A stretch of 64,000 nt of DNA from Aciduricibacillus chroicocephali (GTDB lineage Bacteria > Bacillota > Bacilli > Bacillales > Amphibacillaceae): contig NZ_CP129113.1 in assembly GCF_030762805.1 (NCBI RefSeq), positions 1,998,001-2,062,000 on the forward strand, given 5' to 3'. Positions 17,640 through 26,960 of this stretch are shown one piece after another. Under the pieces are notes generated by a model. It saw only the letters and a list, made by a program, of their open reading frames with translations, ran no database searches and was not told where the DNA came from. The translations under genes were made by a program, and so were the position numbers. Position 1 is the first letter of the stretch. Each line of letters begins with the position of its first letter.

Positions 17640-19293
17640 TTGCCCGTTCCCCTCTTCTTTGCACCCAGTCGAGCAAGAACATGAAGATGACTGTTATCAT
17701 GACTGTAATGACAGCAACTGCCATTCCAACACTCGCATTCCCCTGTTCAAATTGACTGTAAATAAAGGTTGCCCCTGTCTCTACCGAAGGCGGAAGGATC
17801 AGCAGGCCAGCAACAAGTTCACGCATTGAAATGATGAAAGTCATCATCATGCCAGCCAAAATCCCCGGCATAAGCAAAGGGATGATGATATGGCGGTACA
17901 CATCCCAAAGATTCCTCCCGAATATGGAGGCAGATTGGAAGATTGAGTCATCGAGCTGAGCGAGTGAAGACTTCGTATATTGAATTGAGTATGGGAGAAA
18001 CAGTACACAATAAGCGACAACGACCATTGCTTTCGTGTTGTAGATCGTTGCCGGCAACCAAGGAGCATTCCAGAACATGATCAGACCGACAACGAAGACA
18101 ATGCCAGGAATGATATTCGGCGTTAGACTGAAAAAGTCGAGCACTTTCTGCTTTTTTGTCTCCCCTTTCTTTATGTAAAGAGCAATAGCAAAACCTAAAA
18201 CTGCCGTCACAATTGCTGTTGTGACAGAAAACATGAGGCTGTTGAGGAAAGCTGTCAAACCGGCACTTCCACCGGTAAACAGTTCCTTATAAGCATCGAA
18301 ACTGAAATTCCCCAATACCAACCCTTCACCACGTACTTTTTGCAAAGAAGTGGCAATGATTGAGAAGTAAGGTATCCCGATAGACAGAATAAGAATGATA
18401 CTTGTGAAAATCCATGAGAACAGTGTAATCGGCCATTTCTCTTCTATTGTTCGGAGTGTTGCGGTCTTTCCGGATAGAATGCCAAATGCATATTTGCGTC
18501 CAAGCAGATTTTGCAAATACCAGACAATAAGACAGACTGACAATAGGAACAGAGAGAGTGAAGTTGCCATTCTAATGTCGACAGGCCATTTTGATAAATA
18601 GGCATGGATTTCAGTAGTGAATACTTTGAATCCAATCCTACTGCCAAATGTCGCTGGGGTTCCGAATTCAGCAAGCGTCTTGATAAAGATAAGTAGAACA
18701 CCGAGGATATAGCTTGAAGCGAGAAGCGGCAGGACGATCTTGAACCAGTTTTTCACCCGGTTTCTTCCAAAGATCTCAGCAGCATCAAGAAAGGACCCAT
18801 TCATCCGAAGATACGCATTCCTTAACATCAAATATAAAAATGGGAAAAGATGCAGGCTCATGATCAGCACCATTCCAAAGATTGAAAAGAAATAATCGGA
18901 CATCCACGATGCTGCGGGGATGATTTGCTGTAGGAAACCATTTTTCTGCATGAACAGTATCCAGCCCATCGAGCCAATATAAGGTGGTGTCATGAACGGA
19001 ATCGTCAAGACAATATCGAGCCAATTGTAGCGGCTAAGACTGGTTTTCGTCCTGATCATCGCCATCGGCAAGGCGATGATCGTTGTACCGATCATGACAA
19101 AAATACCAAGGAGCATAGAATTGCCAAGCGTGCGCAGGACAGCACTGTTTTCAAACAGTTTTCCGACCTTTGTCAGATCAAGCCTGCCTTCTCCTATAAA
19201 TGTGTACATTACAATTGCAATCAAAGGGGCGATCGCAAATGCGGTAACGATAGCGAATAAAATTGTAAATGATCTTCTGCTTTCTATAATCAT
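17632..19293 (-). CDS. ABC transporter permease, fused two-half type (iron or organophosphonate class)
   Basis: A 553-residue permease with two homologous halves of about six helices each, as in FbpB/AfuB-type ferric iron and 2-aminoethylphosphonate importers. Each half has an EAA loop for ATPase docking: AEIFGRNRVKNWFKIVLPLL and ASIFGRNLWDVYRHIIIPLL. It follows the binding-protein gene after a hairpin and precedes the MBL-fold gene with overlap. The transported compound cannot be fixed from this protein. Confidence 0.85.
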   Translation of the reverse strand: MIIESRRSFTILFAIVTAFAIAPLIAIVMYTFIGEGRLDLTKVGKLFENSAVLRTLGNSMLLGIFVMIGTTIIALPMAMIRTKTSLSRYNWLDIVLTIPFMTPPYIGSMGWILFMQKNGFLQQIIPAASWMSDYFFSIFGMVLIMSLHLFPFLYLMLRNAYLRMNGSFLDAAEIFGRNRVKNWFKIVLPLLASSYILGVLLIFIKTLAEFGTPATFGSRIGFKVFTTEIHAYLSKWPVDIRMATSLSLFLLSVCLIVWYLQNLLGRKYAFGILSGKTATLRTIEEKWPITLFSWIFTSIILILSIGIPYFSIIATSLQKVRGEGLVLGNFSFDAYKELFTGGSAGLTAFLNSLMFSVTTAIVTAVLGFAIALYIKKGETKKQKVLDFFSLTPNIIPGIVFVVGLIMFWNAPWLPATIYNTKAMVVVAYCVLFLPYSIQYTKSSLAQLDDSIFQSASIFGRNLWDVYRHIIIPLLMPGILAGMMMTFIISMRELVAGLLILPPSVETGATFIYSQFEQGNASVGMAVAVITVMITVIFMFLLDWVQRRGERANV

Positions 19294-19307
19294 GAATTTT
19301 TCACCCC

Positions 19308-19344
19308 ACTTGAAAAAGTAAGAGCTGAGACATTGCTCAGCTCT
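19308..19344 (-). terminator. Intra-operon hairpin between binding-protein and permease genes
   Basis: The stem AGAGCTGAG...CTCAGCTCT is followed on the minus strand by TTACTTTTTC. It would leave more mRNA for the binding protein than for the permease. Confidence 0.65.
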
Positions 19345-19353
19345 ATTGTCTTA

Positions 19354-20379
19354 TTAGCGGAACATGTCATTGAATTTATTCAAGACATCGACCTGTTTCG
19401 CTTCAGAACCTTTCCAGTCCACTTCAAGTTGAGGAATCTCATCTAGAGCGGCTCTGTTTTTAACGGCAATGTCCTTATTGCCCGGCAGCAAGTACGCATC
19501 TGCTACTAGTTTCTGACCTTCATCAGATAATAGGAAGTCGACGTACGCCTTCGCACCTTCAACGTTTTTGGCATCCTTCATGATTGCAACTGCACGCGGA
19601 CTGATGACTGTACCGCTCTCAGGGTATGTAATTTCAACAGGCTCCCCTTCAGCTTTTGCTTTATAAGCCATATAATCGACACCAGAAATGGTCGCATCTT
19701 TTTCGCCAGTGATGACAGATTCAAGTGCTTCTTTATTCGCGCCGTTCACTTGCAATTCGTTCTTCTTCCATGACTCAATCGTTTTCCAGGCTGATTTATC
19801 AGCTGCTGCGTACCCGAAAATAAAATCAAGGGCTGAACCGGAAAGGCTTGGATCAGGCATGTTCAGTTTTCCTTTCCATTTGGAATCAGCGAGGTCTGTC
19901 CACTTCTTCGGTCCATCTTTAACGTTCTTCGTGTTGTAGGCGATACCTAAAGCAGAGGCACTGTAGACATGATAATACCCTTCTCCATCAGACCAGTCGA
20001 AATTAATTTTGTCAGCATTCTCAGCATCCTTGTATGCTTGTAGCTGGTCGGATTGCTTTAATCCATCCATAGAAGCTGCTGAAGCTAGTACGACGACATC
20101 AGCGACTGGATTATTTTTCTCAGCTTCGAGTCTGGAAAGGATTTTGCCAGTTGTGCCCTGGAACATTTCAATCTTCTTGCCTGTCTTCTCTTCAAAGGCT
20201 TTCTCAATGTTTTGTGCCAGTCCGTCAGGTCCAGCCGAATAGACAGTAAGCACCTTTTCCTCTTTTGGCTTGGCACTTGCTTTTTCAGAGGACTTATCTG
20301 TATTACTGCCACAGCCTGCAAGTGCGAAAGTAAGTGCCGCTCCTGTCACCGCAAACATTTTGAATGTATTCTTTTTCAT
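19354..20379 (-). CDS. ABC transporter substrate-binding lipoprotein (iron/phosphonate class)
   Basis: A 341-residue family-1 solute-binding protein. It has a lipoprotein signal with lipobox LAGC (LTFALAGCGSN), then LTVYSAGPDGLAQNIEKAFEEKTGKKIE, the usual first lobe of ferric-iron or 2-aminoethylphosphonate binding proteins. KWKGKLNMPDPSLSGSALDFI is a typical ligand-loop region. Paired tyrosines that bind ferric iron in FbpA proteins are not clearly seen, leaving the anion option open. Its start overlaps the ATPase stop by four bases (ATGA). Confidence 0.85.
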   Translation of the reverse strand: MKKNTFKMFAVTGAALTFALAGCGSNTDKSSEKASAKPKEEKVLTVYSAGPDGLAQNIEKAFEEKTGKKIEMFQGTTGKILSRLEAEKNNPVADVVVLASAASMDGLKQSDQLQAYKDAENADKINFDWSDGEGYYHVYSASALGIAYNTKNVKDGPKKWTDLADSKWKGKLNMPDPSLSGSALDFIFGYAAADKSAWKTIESWKKNELQVNGANKEALESVITGEKDATISGVDYMAYKAKAEGEPVEITYPESGTVISPRAVAIMKDAKNVEGAKAYVDFLLSDEGQKLVADAYLLPGNKDIAVKNRAALDEIPQLEVDWKGSEAKQVDVLNKFNDMFR

Positions 20380-21341
20380 TGAATTCCCTCCAGCTGATAA
20401 ATTTGTTTTTCATCAATAAAGACTTCCAATTGCCTTCCATCTTCAAGTGGCGCATTTTCATAGAAACGCCACTGCCTTCCTTCCACTTCAGCCTGAACGA
20501 GATAGCGATCGCCGACAAATGTACTCTTCATGACACGAGCCTGCTTCGCAATTGATCCTGGCCTTTGATTTCTCGAGATTGCTTCCGGGCGAACGATGAA
20601 GTTTCCAACACCGAACCAGTTCACTTTTCCGATAAAATCTGCAACATATGGTGTTGCCGGGTAACGGTAAATTTCTTCCGGCGTACCGATTTGCGCAATA
20701 TTGCCACCGTCCATTACGATAATCTGGTCAGACATCGCCATCGCCTCCGACTGATCATGTGTGACGAAGATGGCTTGGCAGTCCTGTTCATGGATAATAT
20801 GCATGATTTCTTCTTGCATTTGTTCTCTCAGCACAGCGTCCAAAGCAGAGAGCGGTTCATCGAATAAAATGAGTCTTGGCTTGATTGCAAGAGCTCGTGC
20901 CAGAGCGACACGTTGCTGCTGCCCTCCCGAGAGTTCACCAGGACGGCGTTTTTCAAATCCTTTCATTTTAACGAGTTTCATTACTTCATCTACTCGTTGA
21001 GGAACCTCTTTTTTCGGTACAAGCCCTTTCAAGCCAAAAGCGATATTCTCATAGATTGTCATATGGGGCCATAATGCGAAGTCCTGGAATACCATGGCGA
21101 CATTCCGCTTATTCGGTTTGACGTTTTTTCGTCTTTCGGAAGAGTAGATCACCTCATCATCAAACCGAATTTCACCTTTTGTCGGCTTTTCAAGACCAGC
21201 AAGAAGCTTCAGCAAGGTCGTTTTCCCACATCCGGACTGCCCGAGAATGGTAATGAATTTGCAATCCAGTTCTGCTGAAATCGGCTTTAGCGCCTGAGTA
21301 CCGCCATACTTCTTTTCAAGTCCTTCAATTGAGATCTTCAT
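20376..21341 (-). CDS. ABC transporter ATP-binding protein (iron/phosphonate class)
   Basis: A 321-residue ATPase. Walker A is GQSGCGKTT, the signature is LSGGQQQR, Walker B is LILFDEP, and the switch histidine is in [11 protein letters not shown]-terminal TOBE-like domain follows from about residue 240 ([11 protein letters not shown]...). It is the first gene of the operon, with GGAGG before the ATG. The LysR gene is divergent from it, 140 bases away. Confidence 0.92.
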   Translation of the reverse strand: MKISIEGLEKKYGGTQALKPISAELDCKFITILGQSGCGKTTLLKLLAGLEKPTKGEIRFDDEVIYSSERRKNVKPNKRNVAMVFQDFALWPHMTIYENIAFGLKGLVPKKEVPQRVDEVMKLVKMKGFEKRRPGELSGGQQQRVALARALAIKPRLILFDEPLSALDAVLREQMQEEIMHIIHEQDCQAIFVTHDQSEAMAMSDQIIVMDGGNIAQIGTPEEIYRYPATPYVADFIGKVNWFGVGNFIVRPEAISRNQRPGSIAKQARVMKSTFVGDRYLVQAEVEGRQWRFYENAPLEDGRQLEVFIDEKQIYQLEGIQ

Positions 21342-21483
21342 ATCGCCAATCCTCCTTTGCCTAACTCCACTATAAGGTTGGAATATTTAGACAATATTAA
21401 CTTGGCGTCAATATCTCATTAAAAGAATTCTAATAGATTGAATAAGAAGCAAGAATTTATCTAATTTACTTCAGGAGGTTAAA

Positions 21484-22377
21484 ATGAATTTATTAAAATT
21501 GAAGGTACTCTGTCTCCTCGTCGAACATAAAAAGCTGGCACCGGTTGCTGAAGCACTCGGCCTAACCGCTCCTACTGTCTCTTTTCATCTCCGCTCAATT
21601 GAGGAAGAATATAATATCCGCCTGTTCCGGACAAACCCAGGAGGCTACAGACTTACGGATGCAGGCGAAGCCTTTTACCATTATGCTCAGCAAATGGTTC
21701 AGATCCAAAAAGATCTTGAACGATTTATAATGAATCTCCATTCCGGCAATACGGGTTCCATTAAACTCGGTGCAAGCGGACTTCCCGCTCATATATTCAT
21801 GCCCGACCTGATCAATGCGATGACCGAGGCATATCCTGAAATCAAGATTTCTCTTGAAGTGAAAACCGCTCCTGAGATTGAGAAGAAACTCGCACTCCAA
21901 GAGCTTGACTTCGGCATCATTATGGAAACACAGCAGGAGTCGCCAACGCTTGCCTACGAGACAATCGGTGAGGATATGCTCGTACTTGCTCATAGTCCGG
22001 AGCATGATCTAGCAACAAAAAAGGACATCTCGCTTACAGATCTCCTTGAAACAAAATTGCTATTGCATGCTCCTTCCAGCTCAACGAATCGCTTCATTAG
22101 CAAGTGGTTCGGTGAATCATTCAGCTCTTCTTTACAAAAAATTGAACTTGATTCCGTAAGTACAATTAAGAAAATGCTTTTCAATGGGAAGACTGCCGCT
22201 TTTCTATCTAATGCTTTCATCGAGAAAGAAATCCTTTCGGGAGAGCTGGTTCAAAGAAAAATAGAAGATGTTCAACTTAAGCGAAAAATCCAGCTTGTCT
22301 ACCCAAAATCACGCTTGGACAGCGCTCTTGACACATTCATTAAGGAAACCGTACGTGAACTTGCACTCAAGAGATAG
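21484..22377 (+). CDS. LysR family transcriptional regulator
   Basis: A 297-residue LysR-type regulator. The N-terminal winged helix-turn-helix spans about residues 2-60 (KLKVLCLLVEHKKLAPVAEALGLTAPTVSFHLRSIEEEY), and the rest is the periplasmic-binding-protein-like effector domain (KLGASGLPAHIFMPDLI...). It is transcribed away from the ABC operon, the classical arrangement for a regulator of the divergent genes. AGGAGG is upstream. Confidence 0.9.
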   Translation: MNLLKLKVLCLLVEHKKLAPVAEALGLTAPTVSFHLRSIEEEYNIRLFRTNPGGYRLTDAGEAFYHYAQQMVQIQKDLERFIMNLHSGNTGSIKLGASGLPAHIFMPDLINAMTEAYPEIKISLEVKTAPEIEKKLALQELDFGIIMETQQESPTLAYETIGEDMLVLAHSPEHDLATKKDISLTDLLETKLLLHAPSSSTNRFISKWFGESFSSSLQKIELDSVSTIKKMLFNGKTAAFLSNAFIEKEILSGELVQRKIEDVQLKRKIQLVYPKSRLDSALDTFIKETVRELALKR

Positions 22378-22388
22378 CTTTCTTGCAA

Positions 22389-22432
22389 TAAAAAAGGATC
22401 TGCTCGCCAGATTGCGAGTCAGATCCCTTTTT
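22389..22432. terminator. Bidirectional terminator between LysR gene and ectC
   Basis: The stem AAAAGGATCTG-CTCGC...GCGAG-CAGATCCCTTTT has runs of A and T on both sides and lies between convergent genes. Confidence 0.85.
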
Positions 22433-22840
22433 TCAATCTTCCAATACTGGGTATACCCCATTTTCATCATGTGTTTCATTGCCTGTGAGCGGCGGGTTGA
22501 ACACACAGATTAAGCGCATGTCTTCTGTACCGCCATACAGATTATGCTCATCATGCTTGTCAAGCGCGTACATGATGCCTGGCTTGATATGATAAACATT
22601 ACCGTCTTCCTTGCCGTCAACAAGTGTCTCAACACGGCCATTACCGGAGATGCAATAAACAGCTTCAAGATGATTCTGATACCAAATATGAGTTTTCGTT
22701 CCGGCTTTGATAATTGTCTCAGTCAATGTGAAGCCCATATTGTCCTTGCGGTAAAGCATGCGGCGGCTTGCCCAGTTACCGTTTTCTGCAATTGTTTCGT
22801 CTTTTGATCCGATGATTTCTTCCATATTGCGAATGATCAT
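22433..22840 (-). CDS. ectC: L-ectoine synthase
   Basis: A 135-residue cupin enzyme that cyclises N-gamma-acetyl-diaminobutyrate to ectoine. The start [15 protein letters not shown] and the blocks [45 protein letters not shown] and [14 protein letters not shown] are characteristic of EctC, including the metal and substrate residues in the [12 protein letters not shown] region. It is the last gene of ectABC, about 100 bases after ectB. Confidence 0.97.
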   Translation of the reverse strand: MIIRNMEEIIGSKDETIAENGNWASRRMLYRKDNMGFTLTETIIKAGTKTHIWYQNHLEAVYCISGNGRVETLVDGKEDGNVYHIKPGIMYALDKHDEHNLYGGTEDMRLICVFNPPLTGNETHDENGVYPVLED

Positions 22841-22944
22841 GTTGCTTCCCCCTGGTATTGTGATTTATTGATGTGATCGTTTTAATGGCTAATGCATTAC
22901 GAGTGAGCTCTCTTCCCCTACGCCCACTCGCATACACAGTCTAC

Positions 22945-24237
22945 TTAGGCAGATAGCCCGCGTTTGCGGATGACTTCCTGGATCGATACGTCCATAATTT
23001 CAATGCCTTTTGCGAGGCCATCTTTTGAAATGACAAGCGGTGGAAGCAACTTCGCAACTTCGTCTGATGGGCCGGATGTCTCCATAATCAAACCACGCTT
23101 GAACGCTTCTTTGCACACTTCTTCTGCAACTCCGTCTACGCCACAAGCAATTCCTTTCATCATGCCGCGCCCGCGAAGTTCACCTTGGATTTCTGGATAT
23201 TTGACGATAAGATCTGCCAGCTTATCACTGATAAACTCGCCTTTCTCCTGGATTTCCTCTTCAAATTCATCATTCGCCCAGAAGTTTTTGATTGCTTCTG
23301 TCGCTGTGATGAAAGCCATATTGTTGCCGCGGAAAGTACCATTATGTTCTCCCGCTCCCCAAATATCGTGTTCAGGCTTGAACAGTGTAATCGCCATTGG
23401 CATTCCATAACCGCCGATCGACTTGGAAAGGCAGACAATATCCGGGTCAATGCCTGCTTTCTCAAAGCTGAAGAAAGTACCCGTACGACCATTGCCAGCC
23501 TGAACATCATCAATGATAAGAAGGATATCGAAACGTTTTGCGATTGCTTCGATTTTGCGCAGCCATTCGAAACTTGCCGCGTTAATACCACCTTCTCCTT
23601 GCACTGTTTCCACGATGAAAGCAGCTGGAATGTCAATGCCGCTTGAACTGTCTTCGAGAAGTTTTTCAATATAGGCAGCAGAATCGATTCCGTCCATATA
23701 GTTGTCAAATGGCATCGCAACTGCGTTTGTCAGTGGCGTGCCAGCTCCTGCACGTTTGGAAGCATTCCCCGTTACAGCGAGTGATCCCATCGTCATGCCA
23801 TGGAAGCCGTTCGTAAAGCTGATGACAAGGTCGCGTCCTGTCACTTTGCGAGCCAATTTCAACGCACTCTCTACTGTGTTTGTTCCAGTCGGTCCAGGGA
23901 ACATCACTTTGTATTCAAGATTACGCGGTTTCAGAATGACATCATTAAAAGTCTCCAGGAAGTTCTTTCGTGCGATTGTCCCCATATCGAGAGAATGTGT
24001 AATTCCATCAGACTCGATATATTCAATTAGCTTTTTCTTCATTAAGTCATTGTTATGGCCGTAGTTCAGCGTACCGGCACCTGCGAAGAAATCGATATAT
24101 TCATTTCCGTCTACATCCCATAGCTTATAACCTTTGGATTTCTCAAATACTGTCGGGAAGCTGCGGCTATAGCTGCGTACCTTTGATTCCAATTCTTCAA
24201 ATGTCTTCATACTAGCTTCTTGAACAAATACACTCAT
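22945..24237 (-). CDS. ectB: Diaminobutyrate-2-oxoglutarate transaminase
   Basis: A 430-residue class III PLP aminotransferase that makes L-2,4-diaminobutyrate from aspartate semialdehyde. The EctB-typical opening [24 protein letters not shown] is present. The PLP region is [21 protein letters not shown], and the Schiff-base lysine lies in [21 protein letters not shown] is ten bases before the ATG. It lies between ectA and ectC; no dedicated aspartokinase is linked. Confidence 0.97.
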   Translation of the reverse strand: MSVFVQEASMKTFEELESKVRSYSRSFPTVFEKSKGYKLWDVDGNEYIDFFAGAGTLNYGHNNDLMKKKLIEYIESDGITHSLDMGTIARKNFLETFNDVILKPRNLEYKVMFPGPTGTNTVESALKLARKVTGRDLVISFTNGFHGMTMGSLAVTGNASKRAGAGTPLTNAVAMPFDNYMDGIDSAAYIEKLLEDSSSGIDIPAAFIVETVQGEGGINAASFEWLRKIEAIAKRFDILLIIDDVQAGNGRTGTFFSFEKAGIDPDIVCLSKSIGGYGMPMAITLFKPEHDIWGAGEHNGTFRGNNMAFITATEAIKNFWANDEFEEEIQEKGEFISDKLADLIVKYPEIQGELRGRGMMKGIACGVDGVAEEVCKEAFKRGLIMETSGPSDEVAKLLPPLVISKDGLAKGIEIMDVSIQEVIRKRGLSA

Positions 24238-24267
24238 TGATTACATTCCTCCTGTTTTTTGTTTGGT

Positions 24268-24795
24268 TTATTTATTAAGAGGTCCGATGAGATGGATGAG
24301 CTCATCTTCATGACCCTGTTCGGGAAAATCCTCTGCCTTGAAACAAGGCATGATGTTGAGATTGGCATTCCATTTTCTAGAGAGTCCTCGGAATAGCCGC
24401 TGTGAAGGTATATTCGATGGAGATATCGTCGCTTCGACGAACTGGACATCCTGCAAGGCGTCCTGCTCAAGGAGATGTTGAAGCATTTGCGTGGCCAAAC
24501 CTCTTCCACGTTCACTCTTTGCCACAGCTACTTGCCAGACAAAAAGTGTATCCGGGGATTCTGGCTTGATGAATCCGGAAATGAAACCGACAATCTTGTC
24601 ATTTTTCTCCACCACAATTGATGTTTTTGCGAAATATGTGCACCACATCAAGTATTGGTAGGATGAGTTGAGATCGAGAACTCCTGTACTTTTGACAAGT
24701 TCCCAGACTTTCTTTCCATCATCAAGCTCCGGTTCGCGAAATAAATCACGGGGAGCTGCATCTTCGCCTTTCTTTCTTTCTATCACTTTAAGAAT
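24268..24795 (-). CDS. ectA: L-2,4-diaminobutyric acid acetyltransferase
   Basis: A GNAT-fold enzyme that acetylates diaminobutyrate in ectoine synthesis. REPELDDGKKVWELVKSTGVLDLNSSYQYLMWC is the EctA hallmark, and the acetyl-CoA loop is VAKSERGRGLATQML. Start choice: the GTG at 24786 (172 residues) is 18 bases from GGAGG, which is long. An ATT at 24795 is nine bases from it and is used here (175 residues). Either start leaves the domain intact. It heads ectABC, which confers osmoprotection. Confidence 0.93.
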   Translation of the reverse strand: MLKVIERKKGEDAAPRDLFREPELDDGKKVWELVKSTGVLDLNSSYQYLMWCTYFAKTSIVVEKNDKIVGFISGFIKPESPDTLFVWQVAVAKSERGRGLATQMLQHLLEQDALQDVQFVEATISPSNIPSQRLFRGLSRKWNANLNIMPCFKAEDFPEQGHEDELIHLIGPLNK

Positions 24796-25216
24796 AACTG
24801 TCCACCTCCGGAAAATTAAGCTTTCTCTGAATCTCCAATATTTACGATTTGGAAATCCTATAGTTAAACTTTAAAGATTTCCCATTTAATTCGCAAACTG
24901 GGTTAAACAGCATATGATGTGCTATACCGTGCTTAATCGAATTTATAATAGAATAATCTGACTATCATCCATTTTCCTCCGTATTCGCCTCATATCCTCC
25001 CAAATTCCGTATTTTTAATGTAATTTTCTGTATTTTATATATTTTTATGTAAAATCGTTTGTGCAATTTGCTTGTTCATTGTGGAAATTGCATAATGGCT
25101 AGGCTTTATAGCCAATTAAACGTTCTTATAGAACACTTGAAATTATTTCTACATTAAATAGAAGAAAAACAGAGAGACTGCCAACCAAGATTATCTAAAA
25201 TTTGGAGAGGAAAGGG

Positions 25217-25245
25217 TTTACTTTTCTAAGTGGCAAATTTATAAT
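25217..25245 (+). promoter_or_regulatory. Candidate sigma-A promoter of the Mn ABC importer
   Basis: TTTACT (25217-25222) and TATAAT (25240-25245) are separated by 17 bases, 85 bases upstream of the first ATG. Confidence 0.6.
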
Positions 25246-25255
25246 TGACGAGAAG

Positions 25256-25273
25256 AGTTGCCCTTGGCAAACT
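25256..25273 (+). promoter_or_regulatory. MntR/DtxR-like operator
   Basis: The near-palindrome AGTTGCCCTTGGCAAACT lies just downstream of the promoter -10, where a bound repressor would block transcription. TTGCC-N3-GGCAA resembles MntR boxes of Bacillus manganese transport genes. A related half site, TGGCAAATTTA, lies at 25231. Confidence 0.55.
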
Positions 25274-25329
25274 TATTATTGCATACGCAAATAAAATAGC
25301 TTAGTCATTATATTTTGGGAGGGGAAAAT

Positions 25330-26070
25330 ATGAAAGACGGTATAAGTGTTTCAGACTTGACCGTTTCCTACTATGGCAAAACGGTCATAAGCGGGATGGA
25401 TTTTAAATTTGGAACAGGAAAGCTCATCGGTATTCTCGGACCGAACGGAGCCGGCAAATCAACTATGCTTAAAGCAATGCTCGGTTTGATTCCTAAGGAC
25501 AAAGGAACGATAGAAATTGAAGGAAAGCCTCTGCATCAGATACGTAAGCAAATTGCCTATGTTCCTCAGCGTTCTAATATTGACTGGGATTTTCCCATAA
25601 TCGTGAAAGATACAGTGCTTCTCGGGACATTTCCGAACCTAGGTTTACTGAGACGCCCCGGCAAAGCTGAGAAAGCGTTCGCAATGCAATGTCTTGAGAA
25701 AGTCGGCATGCAGGAATATGCGAAGAACCAAATTGGAGAACTATCTGGTGGCCAGCAGCAGCGTGTTTTTCTCGCTCGGGCACTGGCACAGCGTGCAGAG
25801 TATTTCTTCCTTGATGAACCATTTGTCGGCATTGATGTGACAAGTGAGAAAATCATCATTGATATTTTGAAAGCGCTTCGTGATGAAGGTAAAACGATTT
25901 TCGTTGTCCATCACGACTTGTCAAAAGTACAAACTTACTTTGACAGCCTTCTGCTCATGAACAAGCAGCTGATCGGAGCGGGAAATGTGGAGGAAATCTT
26001 CCAGCCTACGTATATGGAAAAAGCATATAATATGCCATTTGGCGGTCATATGCTGGGGGTGGAAAGCTGA
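25330..26070 (+). CDS. mntB: Manganese ABC transporter ATP-binding protein
   Basis: A 246-residue ATPase with Walker A GPNGAGKST, Q-loop YVPQRSNIDWDFP (the long form typical of metal ABC importers), signature LSGGQQQR, Walker B YFFLDEP and the switch VVHHD. GGGAGGGG lies five bases before the ATG at 25330, so an upstream in-frame TTG at 25315 inside that site is rejected. It is the first gene of a three-gene plus-strand operon. Confidence 0.92.
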   Translation: MKDGISVSDLTVSYYGKTVISGMDFKFGTGKLIGILGPNGAGKSTMLKAMLGLIPKDKGTIEIEGKPLHQIRKQIAYVPQRSNIDWDFPIIVKDTVLLGTFPNLGLLRRPGKAEKAFAMQCLEKVGMQEYAKNQIGELSGGQQQRVFLARALAQRAEYFFLDEPFVGIDVTSEKIIIDILKALRDEGKTIFVVHHDLSKVQTYFDSLLLMNKQLIGAGNVEEIFQPTYMEKAYNMPFGGHMLGVES

Positions 26071-26921
26071 TGGAATTTCTTTACGATCTTACCCATTATG
26101 AGTTTTTGCAGAAAGCTTTTGCGACCTCTGTAATGGTTGGCATCATTTCAGGTGTCATCGGCTGCTTCATCGTCCTGCGCGGCCTTGCCCTAATGGGAGA
26201 TGCGATTTCACATGCTGTTCTGCCTGGTGTTGCAATCTCCTACATGCTGAGCATCAATTTCTTCTATGGTGCCGTCGCAACCGGACTTCTCACCGCTTTC
26301 GGCATCGGTCTGATTAGCCAGAACAGCCGGATTAAAAGTGATTCTTCAATCGGAATCGTTTTCTCCGCATTTCTCGCAGCAGGTATCATTCTGATCACAC
26401 TGGCACATAGCACAACCAATCTGATGGTCATTCTTTTCGGAAATGTGCTCGCTGTAAGAACGAGCGACATGTGGATTACTCTCATCATTGGTACCATCGT
26501 ATTGCTCGCCGTCATCCTGTTTTATAAAGAACTGCTCATATCCAGCTTTGACCCGACGATGGCAGCTGCCTATGGATTAAAAACAAAATTGATTCACTAT
26601 GCATTGATGTTCCTACTGACACTAGTTACAGTCGCTTCGATGCAGACTGTAGGAGTCATTCTCGTTGTATCTATGCTGATTACACCGGCTTCAACTGCAT
26701 ATTTGCTGACAAACAGGCTATCCATCATGATTGCACTTGCAGCAATGTTCGGCGCATTGTCGGCTGTAATTGGTCTGTACTTCAGTTTTAAATTCGACCT
26801 GCCTTCTGGTCCGGTCATAGCACTTGCAACAACTTCATTCTTCGCGCTTGCTTTCCTCTTCTCTCCGAAACAGGGAATTGTTTTCCGCAAGTTGCGTTCA
26901 CGTAAATCAGCAGCTGCTTAA
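26070..26921 (+). CDS. mntC: Manganese ABC transporter permease
   Basis: A 283-residue permease of the ABC-3 metal family with eight or nine helices. Landmarks are GVIGCFIVLRGLALMGDAISHAVLPGVA near the start and LLTLVTVASMQTVGVILVVSMLITPA in the ATPase-docking region. It overlaps the ATPase stop by one base (the TGA/ATG junction). Unlike B. subtilis mntABCD, only one permease gene is present, so it would act as a homodimer. Confidence 0.92.
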   Translation: MEFLYDLTHYEFLQKAFATSVMVGIISGVIGCFIVLRGLALMGDAISHAVLPGVAISYMLSINFFYGAVATGLLTAFGIGLISQNSRIKSDSSIGIVFSAFLAAGIILITLAHSTTNLMVILFGNVLAVRTSDMWITLIIGTIVLLAVILFYKELLISSFDPTMAAAYGLKTKLIHYALMFLLTLVTVASMQTVGVILVVSMLITPASTAYLLTNRLSIMIALAAMFGALSAVIGLYFSFKFDLPSGPVIALATTSFFALAFLFSPKQGIVFRKLRSRKSAAA

Positions 26922-26960
26922 GCTGCTTTAAAAATTAAAACAAAGGAGAATTAGAAACAA

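Larger units (their letters stand above)
24796..25329. other. Divergent control region between ectABC and the Mn importer
   Basis: There is no gene in this 530-base AT-rich gap. It contains the importer promoter and palindrome (listed separately) and two inverted repeats of unknown role: GCAATTT/AAATTGC at 25063-25091 and TGGCTA/TAGCCA at 25096-25114. I could not assign a clear ectABC promoter. Confidence 0.5.

Noticed and set aside
24900-25200. Sigma-B promoter for ectABC
   Set aside because: GTTTAA occurs on the minus strand, but no GGGTAT-like element follows at 13-15 bases.
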